Shown: in pieces, positions 1 through 6,099 of the stretch
Layout of the letters: each line of letters starts with the position of its first letter
How positions within the stretch are numbered: the stretch's first letter is position 1
Source of the DNA: Candidatus Zambryskibacteria bacterium CG11_big_fil_rev_8_21_14_0_20_42_18
GTDB taxonomy: Bacteria; Patescibacteriota; Minisyncoccia; Phycocordibacterales; Zambryskibacteraceae
NCBI GenBank assembly: GCA_002787855.1
Contig: PCVB01000013.1
Span: 1-15,310, forward strand
DNA: 15,310 nucleotides
Reading direction: 5' to 3'
Made by a program: the position numbers and the translations under genes
The notes under the pieces: generated by a model
What the model was told of the DNA's origin: nothing
The model's input: only the letters and a program-made list of their open reading frames with translations
The model's database searches: none

Positions 1-21
1 CACATAGGAGTCTCCTATGTG
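1..21. repeat. Perfect 10-bp palindrome at window edge
   Basis: Arms CACATAGGAG (1-10) and CTCCTATGTG (12-21) pair perfectly around one central T. No T-run follows on the plus strand, so it is not an obvious intrinsic terminator in that direction. The left context is cut off, so it may be part of a larger hairpin, an operator, or the end of an element. Confidence 0.5.
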
Positions 22-114
22 GTATTGAATGGTATTTAAAAAATCTTGGGCAATCTGGTGGGTGTCTTGAGAACTTTTAGAGACATATTTCATAAAAGCA
101 TTTTAACATTTCAG

Positions 115-155
115 ACAACAAAAAGGGCGGGGTCGCATTATGCTAAACCCCGCCC
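115..155 (-). terminator. Rho-independent terminator of the lipoprotein gene
   Basis: Read on the minus strand, a 9-bp GC-rich stem (GGGCGGGGT 125-133 with ACCCCGCCC 147-155) has a 13-nt loop that can close further through GCA/TGC. It is followed by TTTTGTTGTC. It begins seven bases after the stop codon of the lipoprotein gene, which fits a dedicated terminator. Confidence 0.8.
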
Positions 156-161
156 TCACAC

Positions 162-563
162 TCATGCACATCCTCCTTTTCTATTTGGTAGGTTAAGCCT
201 GTTGACCTCCCAGACTTCCCCCTTTGACCCTTGGCGGGTACTCACAGAGAACTCTTTGGTAATAGAACCTAGATATTCTCTGTTACGAGTATACCCCTTA
301 GCCACCAGAGGCATCCTCCGATAACTGCCGGAGAACGGCTGGGACTGCATGGGGATCGTCGCTGACGCCCCATATTGCAGTCCCCTGACTACAACCCCGT
401 CGACCCGTTCTAGATCGACAAATGGAGCGCAGTTGTTGATAACCCTCACAACCACACCCACCTGCAACATCAGGTAGCCACGAGAGCTACCGTTCGGGTA
501 TGTGTATGCCACACACCCGCTCATCGCCAATGCGATAAGTAAAACAACAAAGAACTTATTCAT
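162..563 (-). CDS. Small predicted lipoprotein, function unknown
   Basis: A 133-residue protein starting MNKFFVVLLIALAMSGC. A short basic N-terminus, a hydrophobic core and a cysteine at residue 17 after M-S-G make a plausible type II signal peptide, although Met at the -3 lipobox position is less usual than Leu. The mature ~117 residues are rich in beta-prone and small residues, with two further cysteines (N-C-A-P in the middle, G-C-A at the end). I recognise no family. The start is supported by a strong SD (AAGGAGGA, 567-574) a few bases upstream. The gene stands alone, with its own promoter and terminator. Its base composition is more GC-rich than the neighbours (about 52-58% in two 60-base stretches I counted), so recent acquisition is possible. 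It is probably tethered to the outer face of the cell membrane. Confidence 0.75.
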   Translation of the reverse strand: MNKFFVVLLIALAMSGCVAYTYPNGSSRGYLMLQVGVVVRVINNCAPFVDLERVDGVVVRGLQYGASATIPMQSQPFSGSYRRMPLVAKGYTRNREYLGSITKEFSVSTRQGSKGEVWEVNRLNLPNRKGGCA

Positions 564-583
564 AAATCCTCCTTAAGGATTTG

Positions 584-612
584 TTGTGAACCTGTTTACT
601 CCTAACTATATT
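584..612 (+). promoter_or_regulatory. Candidate promoter of the pilB-like gene
   Basis: TTGTGA (584-589), a 17-nt spacer, then TATATT (607-612). The -10 shares bases with the -10 of the opposing lipoprotein promoter (610-615), so the two would compete for polymerase. An alternative is TACAAT (676-681), placed so that the transcript would start at the ATG itself. Confidence 0.4.
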
Positions 613-639
613 ATACCATAGATAAATACTAAAAGTCAA
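603..639 (-). promoter_or_regulatory. Strong sigma-70-type promoter of the lipoprotein gene
   Basis: On the minus strand: TTGACT (634-639), an 18-nt spacer, then TATAAT (610-615) preceded by TGG, an extended -10. The expected start point is near 603, giving a ~40-nt leader that contains the SD at 567-574. This is the most canonical promoter in the window. Confidence 0.7.
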
Positions 640-652
640 GCACCTGAAATAG

Positions 653-675
653 CTCTAAAATCAAGGGTTTTAGAG
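653..675. promoter_or_regulatory. Inverted repeat just upstream of the pilB-like start
   Basis: CTCTAAAA (653-660) and TTTTAGAG (668-675) form a perfect 8-bp inverted repeat around a 7-nt loop, ending 12 bases before the ATG. It could be a repressor operator or a leader hairpin hiding the start. No SD lies between it and the ATG. Confidence 0.4.
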
Positions 676-687
676 TACAATATAATC

Positions 688-2370
688 ATGATTCAATTTG
701 ATGAAGAAAAGCAGAAGGATAGGGTCAAAACTCTACTTAAAAAAGAGGAGGAGGAGCTTGCCGCCACCCTCTCTGCGCACCACGGCATTCCTTATATCGA
801 CCTTTCCACCCACTCTGTTAACATTGATTCTCTGCGCATCATCAAAGAAGCTGACGCCCACGCCGCCAGTATCGCGGTCTTTAACGCTACAGACAAGAAA
901 ATTGATGTGGCTATTCTCTCTCCAGAAAATAAAAAAAGTGTAGAGGCAATTGAAGACTTAAAACGACGTGGTTATGTGCCAGAAGTCTTTATGGTCTCGC
1001 ATCAAAGTCTTGAGAAAGTTTGGGATAGATACAAAGACCTCTCGTATTCTTTTGAAACTAAATCCGGTGCGCTCGACATCTCAAATGAAGAGATTCTTGA
1101 GATGACTAAGAGCGTGCGAACCTTGGATGACATTAAAAAACTGATCGAGGAGGTGCTCTCAATGAATAAAGCCCATCGTATCTCAAAAATTTTAGAAATT
1201 ATTTTAGCTGGTGCGATAAGTCTTAATGCTTCTGACGTTCACCTGGAGCCAAAAGAGACAGACTTGCGTCTACGTTACCGACTCGATGGTGTTCTTACTG
1301 ACATTCTACATTTTGATTCCAAAACATTTAAACTTTTACTCTCTCGTATTAAGCTTGTCAGCGAACTGAAACTCAATATTAAAGAGAAGGCGCAGGACGG
1401 ACGTTTCTCTATCAAACTTGGTGATACAGAAATAGAAATTCGCACCTCACTTATCCCTAGTCCTTATGGGGAGTCTGTAGTTTTGCGTTTACTCAACCCC
1501 AATGCTATTGCGGTTGAGTTTGAATCACTTGGTATTTATCCGCGTCTGCTTGAAATTTTAAAAAAAGAAATAAGTAAACCCAACGGCATGATTCTCACTA
1601 CAGGCCCCACTGGTTCTGGTAAAACCACCACTCTCTATGCTTTTTTGAAGAAAATTTATACACCAGATATCAAAGTTATTACGATTGAGAATCCTGTGGA
1701 ATACCATCTCGCTGGCATTGTCCAAACGCAAGTAGCCCCAGAAAAAGGTTACACGTTTGCGGAAGGGTTAAAGAGCGCCCTGCGTCAGGACCCAGACGTT
1801 ATTATGGTGGGAGAAATTCGCGATTTTGAAACTGCCACTGTGGCTATTAACGCCGCATGGACCGGTCACTTGGTTTTTTCCACACTGCACACCAACAATG
1901 CTGCCAGTTCGTTCCCTAGACTTATTGACCTTGGTATAAACCCCAAAGTAATTAGCTCGGCTATCAATGTTTCTATAGCCCAACGTTTGATGCGCAAACT
2001 CTGCCCAGAATGTAAAAAGGAAATTCTACTCGAAGGAAAGGAGAAAGAAATTATAGATAAAGTTTTGGAAAATATTACTGATAAAACCTATATAGAAGAA
2101 ATACAGAAGGAATATGTTTGGGATTCTGTTGGTTGTATCAAGTGCGGTGGTCTTGGGTTTAAAGGTCAGGTGGGTATATTTGAAGCGATTCTAACGGATG
2201 AAAAAATAGAGAAAGCGATTATTACCAACCCCTCTGAACGCGACATCATGGAGGCGGCTAGAGATCAGAAACTCTTAACCTTAGCTGAAGATGGAATCAT
2301 TAAAGTGCTTACCGGGGTTACCACGTTCAAAGAACTTGACCGCGTAGTTGGACTTTCATCAGCAAATTAA
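688..2370 (+). CDS. pilB: PilB/GspE-type pilus or secretion assembly ATPase
   Basis: A 560-residue cytoplasmic hexameric ATPase that powers polymerisation of type IV pili or type II secretion pseudopili. An N-terminal GspE-type domain (about 25-130, containing HHGIPYIDLS) is followed by the motor domain: Walker A GPTGSGKT (306-313), a DPDVIMVGEIRD Walker B (368-379, Glu376), and the His box GHLVFSTLHTN (393-403). A four-cysteine zinc site, CPEC (439-442) and CIKC (483-486), marks PilB/GspE rather than the retraction ATPase PilT. Length is normal for PilB. No pilC, pilT or pilin gene is adjacent here, so it may serve a pilus locus elsewhere. No SD precedes the ATG. PilB and GspE cannot be separated by sequence alone. 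Confidence 0.93.
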   Translation: MIQFDEEKQKDRVKTLLKKEEEELAATLSAHHGIPYIDLSTHSVNIDSLRIIKEADAHAASIAVFNATDKKIDVAILSPENKKSVEAIEDLKRRGYVPEVFMVSHQSLEKVWDRYKDLSYSFETKSGALDISNEEILEMTKSVRTLDDIKKLIEEVLSMNKAHRISKILEIILAGAISLNASDVHLEPKETDLRLRYRLDGVLTDILHFDSKTFKLLLSRIKLVSELKLNIKEKAQDGRFSIKLGDTEIEIRTSLIPSPYGESVVLRLLNPNAIAVEFESLGIYPRLLEILKKEISKPNGMILTTGPTGSGKTTTLYAFLKKIYTPDIKVITIENPVEYHLAGIVQTQVAPEKGYTFAEGLKSALRQDPDVIMVGEIRDFETATVAINAAWTGHLVFSTLHTNNAASSFPRLIDLGINPKVISSAINVSIAQRLMRKLCPECKKEILLEGKEKEIIDKVLENITDKTYIEEIQKEYVWDSVGCIKCGGLGFKGQVGIFEAILTDEKIEKAIITNPSERDIMEAARDQKLLTLAEDGIIKVLTGVTTFKELDRVVGLSSAN

Positions 2371-2388
2371 GTCTATTGAGAGATTGGC

Positions 2389-2416
2389 TTGCGACATTCC
2401 ATTTTTCGTGAATAAT
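2389..2416 (+). promoter_or_regulatory. Candidate promoter of the structured RNA
   Basis: TTGCGA (2389-2394, 4/6 match) and AATAAT (2411-2416, 5/6 match) are separated by 16 nt. The predicted transcript would start near 2423, three bases before the first paired base of the long closing stem. Confidence 0.35.
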
Positions 2417-2422
2417 GGAAGA

Positions 2423-2590
2423 AGATTCCAGTACATAAATCTCTAAGTAACACTTTCAGAATACACCAAAAGCTAAACGATTCTTTCAAGGATGGCTTCA
2501 GAAATCTGTAAAGATACCAAGAACGTCCTTAGAGAAAAGTCCAAATGCCCAAAGGGCACGTTGCTTAGAGATTTATGGTCTGGAAAGGAA
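2423..2590 (+). ncRNA. Candidate structured small RNA, about 165 nt, unassigned
   Basis: The 260-base gap between the pilB-like gene and ruvB has no convincing ORF but a strong long-range fold. CATAAATCTCTAAGTAAC (2434-2451) pairs with 2560-2577 over 18 bp with one G-U. A 2x2 internal loop leads to a further 6 bp (TTCCAG 2426-2431 with CTGGAA 2580-2585). Inside the closing stem are a mostly unpaired 5' strand (2452-2483) and an apical stem (2488-2494 with 2524-2530, capped by a hairpin at 2496-2513). A small hairpin, TGCCC-AAA-GGGCA (2546-2558), sits on the 3' side. Closing stem, large bubble with a 3'-side hairpin, and apical arm resemble the 6S RNA plan, but I see no sequence signature to prove that. 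A MITE with long terminal inverted repeats is the main alternative. Confidence 0.45.
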
Positions 2591-2597
2591 CTAAATA

Positions 2598-2625
2598 TTT
2601 TCAACAGTAGTCTAGCACATAATAT
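2598..2625 (+). promoter_or_regulatory. Candidate ruvB promoter, possibly leaderless
   Basis: TTTTCA (2598-2603, 4/6) and TAATAT (2620-2625) are 16 nt apart. The predicted start point falls within a base or two of the ruvB ATG (2631), and no SD is present, so a leaderless mRNA is plausible. The AT-rich context makes chance matches likely. Confidence 0.3.
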
Positions 2626-2630
2626 TTTAT

Positions 2631-3662
2631 ATGTCAAATAAACATTTAGAAGAAACCGCCGCTAAAGAGGAGACCGAGTACGCCTCTTTTCTAGACAATA
2701 AACTTAGGCCTTCCAATTGGCAAGATTATGTCGGACAAAAAGCTGTCAAAGATAATCTAAAAATCCTTATTCAGGCAGCCACAGAGCGTGGAGTCCCACC
2801 AGAGCATGTGCTCTTCTATGGCCCGCCAGGCCTTGGTAAAACTACTCTTGCCCACCTAGTCGCCAACGAAACTGGTCGAGCAATAAAAATTACTTCCGGA
2901 CCAGCCATTGAGAAGGTGGGAGACCTCGCTTCCATCTTAACCAACTTATCGGCGGGCGATATTCTTTTTATAGATGAAATTCATCGTTTAAACAAAACCA
3001 TTGAGGAAGTACTCTACCCCGCCATGGAGTCCGGGGTACTAGATATCATCATTGGCAAGGGGCCTTCGGCGCGTACCATCCAACTAGAGTTGCCCCCTTT
3101 TACCTTGCTCGCCGCTACTACCCGCGTTGCCATGATTTCTTCGCCATTACGTAGTCGTTTTTCCGGAGGTGTCTTTCGTTTGGAGTTCTATAGCGAGGAG
3201 GAAATTGCAGAAATCTTGCGCCGTTCGGCAAAAATTATTGGTGTTTCTATAGAAAATGACGCGGAAAAAGAAATAGCCAAGCGCTCACGCTTCACCCCGC
3301 GCACGGCAAACTATTTTCTCAAACGTGCCCGCGACTTTGCACAAGTTAAAGGTAAACCACTCAATCTAGAGACGGTAGGACTTGCCCTAAAACTTTTAGG
3401 TATTGATGAGTTGGGTCTCTCTCCATCTGATCGCAGATTCTTGGAGGTTATTGCTGATAAATTTTCTGGTGGACCGGTGGGGCTTTCCACTCTGGCGGCC
3501 GCTCTTTCTGAAGAAGAGGCCACTATTGAAGAATTTAATGAGCCGTATCTCTTGCAACTTGGGCTTATCGAGCGCACCTCGCGTGGACGCACGTTAACTA
3601 GTCATGCTTATGAACACCTCGGCAAAACTCCTCCAGCCAGTTTTCAAAAAAAACTACTATGA
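2631..3662 (+). CDS. ruvB: Holliday junction branch migration helicase RuvB
   Basis: A 343-residue AAA+ motor. In the family it forms hexameric rings that, with RuvA, drive branch migration of Holliday junctions during recombinational repair. Visible motifs: Walker A GPPGLGKT (64-71), Walker B DEIH (115-118), the sensor region AATTR (161-165), an arginine-finger region SPLRSRF (171-177), sensor 2 TPRTANYF (222-229), and a C-terminal winged helix with GGPVGLSTLAAALSEEEATI (280-299). Two departures from the usual sequence: the normally near-invariant RSRGTPR reads RSRFTPR (218-224), and the segment after the arginine finger (SGGVFRLEFY) seems one residue longer than the usual GIVQRLEFY. It overlaps yebC by 4 nt (ATGA), implying translational coupling. 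No ruvA is in the window. Confidence 0.97.
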   Translation: MSNKHLEETAAKEETEYASFLDNKLRPSNWQDYVGQKAVKDNLKILIQAATERGVPPEHVLFYGPPGLGKTTLAHLVANETGRAIKITSGPAIEKVGDLASILTNLSAGDILFIDEIHRLNKTIEEVLYPAMESGVLDIIIGKGPSARTIQLELPPFTLLAATTRVAMISSPLRSRFSGGVFRLEFYSEEEIAEILRRSAKIIGVSIENDAEKEIAKRSRFTPRTANYFLKRARDFAQVKGKPLNLETVGLALKLLGIDELGLSPSDRRFLEVIADKFSGGPVGLSTLAAALSEEEATIEEFNEPYLLQLGLIERTSRGRTLTSHAYEHLGKTPPASFQKKLL

Positions 3663-4195
3663 GCGGTCACAACAAATGGTCAAAGATAAAAAATAAGAAA
3701 GCGGTAACAGACGCGGCTAAGTCAAAGGTTTTTTCAAAAATGGCAAGACTCATCTCCACCGCCTCAAGACAAGTGGGGGGTGATACGAGCTCCCCAATCT
3801 TACGGGCGACAATAGAAAAGGCGCGGGAATATAATATGCCGGCTGACAATATTGACCGAGCTATTAAAAAAGGCGCTGGCTCGGAAGCAGAAAATTTGGA
3901 GGCTATTACATATGAAGCCTATGGTCCTGGAGGTTCTGCTCTAATCATTGAGGCCTTAACCACCAATCGCAATAAGGCCGCACAAGAAGTTAAATTTATT
4001 TTATCTAAACATGGATTTAGTCTGGCAGTCAAGGGCTCTGCTTCGTGGGCGTTCAAAAGAGAACCGACAACTAACGACCTACAACCTACAACCACCATTC
4101 AACTATCAGAAGAAGATGGGAAAATTTTAGAATCTTTAATTGAAGATTTAGAAGATAATGACGAAGTCCAAGAAGTTTACACCAATGCAATCTAA
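3659..4195 (+). CDS. yebC: YebC/PmpR family protein, shortened form
   Basis: A 178-residue member of the YebC family, described either as DNA-binding regulators or as translation factors acting on difficult peptide sequences. The N-terminal domain is canonical: MSGHNKWSKIKNKKAVTDA, then NMPADNIDRAIKKG and the signature YEAYGPGGSALIIEALTTNRN. The usual family length is about 240-250 residues. Here the protein jumps at about residue 135 from domain 1 (ASWAFKR) through a PTTNDLQPTTT linker straight to the C-terminal LEDNDEVQEVYTN motif, so most of the middle domain is absent. The linker DNA (4064-4091) is four heptanucleotide units of a repeat found elsewhere in the window. Overlaps ruvB by 4 nt and ruvC by 11 nt. 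The yebC-ruv linkage is common in bacteria. Confidence 0.93.
   Translation: MSGHNKWSKIKNKKAVTDAAKSKVFSKMARLISTASRQVGGDTSSPILRATIEKAREYNMPADNIDRAIKKGAGSEAENLEAITYEAYGPGGSALIIEALTTNRNKAAQEVKFILSKHGFSLAVKGSASWAFKREPTTNDLQPTTTIQLSEEDGKILESLIEDLEDNDEVQEVYTNAI
4064..4091 (+). repeat. Four-unit heptanucleotide repeat inside yebC
   Basis: Contiguous units CCGACAA, CTAACGA, CCTACAA, CCTACAA. Three 7-nt units equal seven codons, so the peptide repeats as PTTNDLQ then PTT. It sits where YebC lost its middle domain. Confidence 0.75.
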
Positions 4196-4676
4196 AAAGA
4201 TTCTTGCAGTCGATCCCGGCTTTGACCGTATTGGTTTGGCTATAATGAAGCTTGAGAAAGATCGTCCTAAAATTCTGTTTTCTCAATGCTTTAAAACTGA
4301 TTCTAAAAAAGCCCGAGCAGAGCGTTTACTTGCCATAGGCCAAGAGATAAAGAGCGTAATAAAGAAGTGGCAACCAGAAACACTTGCGATAGAAACACTG
4401 TTTTTCAATACCAACATTACCAGTGCTATCGGGGTGGCGGAGGCAAGAGGGGTTATCGTTTATGAAGCGACTGATGCGGGGTTGAAAATGTTTGAATATA
4501 GTCCACAAGCGATAAAGATAGCAGTCACAAGCCACGGGCAAGCCAGTAAAACACAGGTAGCCTCCATGGTAAAAAAGCTTGTAACGCTACCGGAGAGGCC
4601 GTTGAAAAGACTGGATGACGAGATTGACGCCATCGCCCTGGGGATTACCCATCTTGCAACAGAAAGGGGTATCTGA
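4185..4676 (+). CDS. ruvC: Crossover junction endodeoxyribonuclease RuvC
   Basis: A 163-residue RNase H-fold resolvase. The family nicks symmetric strands of Holliday junctions and works with RuvAB. The start at 4185 gives MQSKKILAVDPG, placing the first catalytic Asp at residue 10, close to its position (7) in E. coli RuvC. An in-frame ATG at 4158 would add nine residues inside yebC and is less likely. Catalytic residues fit the family: D10 (AVDPG), E70 (LAIETLFF), and D145 with D148 (DEIDAIALG). KTQV (122-125) fits the DNA-binding region before the last acidic cluster. Overlaps yebC by 11 nt, which supports coupled translation. Length is normal to slightly short. Confidence 0.94.
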   Translation: MQSKKILAVDPGFDRIGLAIMKLEKDRPKILFSQCFKTDSKKARAERLLAIGQEIKSVIKKWQPETLAIETLFFNTNITSAIGVAEARGVIVYEATDAGLKMFEYSPQAIKIAVTSHGQASKTQVASMVKKLVTLPERPLKRLDDEIDAIALGITHLATERGI

Positions 4677-4696
4677 TACAAATAAATGCGTTAGAA

Positions 4697-4726
4697 AAAT
4701 GCCTAATTCAATGAAAGGCGTTTAAT
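4697..4726 (+). terminator. Weak candidate terminator after ruvC
   Basis: AAATGCCT (4697-4704) pairs with AGGCGTTT (4716-4723) with one G-U, followed by a short mixed T/A tail. The stem is AU-rich at its base and the U-run is broken, so termination may be partial. Confidence 0.3.
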
Positions 4727-4750
4727 TAAAAATAACTGATTATTTAAACC

Positions 4751-4924
4751 ATGCAAGACGAAGAGACCAAAGATGATGAACACGATGCCGACCTTCCTAT
4801 TGATGATGATATAGACACTAGAAAAAAGCTCCTTGATGAGGACGTGGAGAGTCTTGATGATCTAGAAGAAGAGGAGCTCGATCTTGATAAAGAGGATTTG
4901 ATGGATGACGTCGAGGAAATGTAA
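4751..4924 (+). CDS. Highly acidic 57-residue protein, function unknown
   Basis: An ORF of 57 codons starting MQDEETKDDEHDADLP and ending in DDVEEM. Thirty of 57 residues are Asp or Glu, with only a handful of basic residues. There is no cysteine, no signal peptide and no hydrophobic segment, so it is probably cytoplasmic and either disordered or helical. Most third positions vary freely within Asp/Glu codons while the composition is kept, which suggests real coding. No SD precedes the ATG. It follows ruvC by 74 bases and ends two bases from the tyrS stop; a strong terminator in the same direction follows (4946-4992). I do not recognise a family. The composition resembles small acidic proteins that mimic nucleic acid or bind basic partners, but that is only a suggestion. 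Confidence 0.6.
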   Translation: MQDEETKDDEHDADLPIDDDIDTRKKLLDEDVESLDDLEEEELDLDKEDLMDDVEEM

Positions 4925-4926
4925 GA

Positions 4927-6051
4927 TTAGATTGTCTTGATTCTTAGAAAACGGTGTTTGCCAATACGGTAAACGCCGTTTTCTATTTCTTTAATCGCGC
5001 CTTCTTTGTTAAGCCGATTAAATTCTGTTTTGGAAGAAACCAACCCTTGTTTAAGTAGTATCTCAACAAGTGACGTCTCCTTGTTCGCTCGCACAGTTTC
5101 AATATCCTTTGGAACACCGCCTTTAGAAAAAGTTTCTATGAAATTTTCTTGGGCTTTCTTGCTAGCCTCTTCTCCGTGGTACATTTTTGTAATTTCAAAA
5201 GCGAGGCGAGTTTTGGCATCCTTTGGATGAGCTTTTATTATCTCCCTGGCCTCTTCCGTGGGAACAAGAGATGCTAGTTTTAAGTATTTGGCAACAAGCT
5301 CATCTTTCACTGACATAACCTTCCCAAACATATCATTAGGCACATCTGTGATATTGATGACGTTACCCCAAGAAGAACTCATCTTTCTACCATCCATGCC
5401 TTCTAATAAATCCAACATGACAATGTCTTGTGGCTCTTGTTTGTATAGTGGTTGAATTCGACGTCCAGTCAAAAGGTTGAAACGTTGATCAGTACCACCT
5501 ATCTCCACATCTGATTTAACAGCAACAGAGTCATAACCCTGCATTAAGGGATACATAAGCTCTTGAAAAGAGACCCTTTGTCCGGCCTTCATTCTTCTAG
5601 CAATAACCTCTCTTGATTCAAATTCATGTAGACCAAAGAGGTTTGCTATTTTCGCTAACTCCAGAAAACCAAGTTTAGACAACCACTCTGAGTTATAGTG
5701 GGTCTCCGTTTTTTTAGGATCAAGAATCTTAAAAGCTTGATTCAAATAATCTTTCAAGTTATCCTTAATTTGTTCATCCGTAAGCATCGGTCTTTCGGAC
5801 TCCTTATCAGAAGTATCACCAACAACTCCAGTAAAGTCTCCAACGATAAAAACAGCGGTGTGACCAAGATCTTGAAAAGCCCTTAGTTTCCAAAGTTGAA
5901 CCGCTCGACCAATATGAATATTAGGGCTTGTCGGATCAATGCCGAGCTTAACCCTCAATTTTTTACCAGAAACTAATTTCTCCTCGAGGTGTTTTTTGTC
6001 AATTATCTCACTTACTCCACGTGTTAATAGTTCTTCTTGACCTTTATTCAT
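4927..6051 (-). CDS. tyrS: Tyrosyl-tRNA synthetase
   Basis: A class I aminoacyl-tRNA synthetase that charges tRNA-Tyr. From the ATG at 6051 the protein is 374 residues. Motifs: the HIGH equivalent HIGR (46-49), the tyrosine-pocket segment QGYDS (171-175), GGTDQRFN (185-192), the KMSKS equivalent KMSSS (223-227), and a C-terminal S4 RNA-binding domain (about 327-371). A TTG 30 bases further upstream is in frame, but the ATG start gives a normal N-terminus and has no worse signals, so I prefer it. No SD is visible. Transcribed divergently from the penicillin-binding protein gene; its last bases overlap a plus-strand terminator. The short gap to the acidic gene leaves no room for a separate terminator of its own that I can see. 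Confidence 0.95.
   Translation of the reverse strand: MNKGQEELLTRGVSEIIDKKHLEEKLVSGKKLRVKLGIDPTSPNIHIGRAVQLWKLRAFQDLGHTAVFIVGDFTGVVGDTSDKESERPMLTDEQIKDNLKDYLNQAFKILDPKKTETHYNSEWLSKLGFLELAKIANLFGLHEFESREVIARRMKAGQRVSFQELMYPLMQGYDSVAVKSDVEIGGTDQRFNLLTGRRIQPLYKQEPQDIVMLDLLEGMDGRKMSSSWGNVINITDVPNDMFGKVMSVKDELVAKYLKLASLVPTEEAREIIKAHPKDAKTRLAFEITKMYHGEEASKKAQENFIETFSKGGVPKDIETVRANKETSLVEILLKQGLVSSKTEFNRLNKEGAIKEIENGVYRIGKHRFLRIKTI
4946..4992 (+). terminator. Plus-strand terminator inside the 3' end of tyrS
   Basis: A 14-bp stem with one G-U (4946-4959 with 4971-4984) and an 11-nt loop is followed by a U-rich tract (4985-4992). It would end transcription coming from ruvC and the acidic gene. The same DNA codes for the last part of TyrS, so it is a terminator embedded in an opposing coding sequence. 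The minus strand has no T-run beyond the stem. Confidence 0.65.
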
Positions 6052-6090
6052 ATCTGCTAATTTAACACGTTCGGAAGACAAAAAGAAATG

Positions 6091-6099
6091 TGCTAAAAT
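6091..6099 (+). promoter_or_regulatory. Extended -10 promoter of the penicillin-binding protein gene
   Basis: TGCTAAAAT is a TGnTATAAT-type extended -10 with one mismatch. It predicts a transcript start near 6106, downstream of the first ATG (6098). If used, translation would have to begin at the ATG at 6119. No clear -35 is seen. Confidence 0.35.

Noticed and set aside
46..324. Open frame on the plus strand starting TTG, 92 codons
   Set aside because: It runs through the terminator and antisense to the lipoprotein gene, has a TTG start with no SD, and gives a protein without recognisable features.
2423..2590. SRP (4.5S) RNA, tmRNA or RNase P RNA in the pilB-ruvB gap
   Set aside because: The conserved SRP apical GGAAGCAG-type loop is not present, and the region is far too short for tmRNA or RNase P RNA.
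4158..4184. Upstream ATG for RuvC
   Set aside because: It would put the first catalytic Asp at residue 19 and lie deeper in yebC; the ATG at 4185 gives the usual short lead to the DPG motif.
6052..6081. TTG start adding ten residues to TyrS
   Set aside because: The ATG at 6051 yields a normal TyrRS N-terminus and has equal or better context; the extension has no conserved features.
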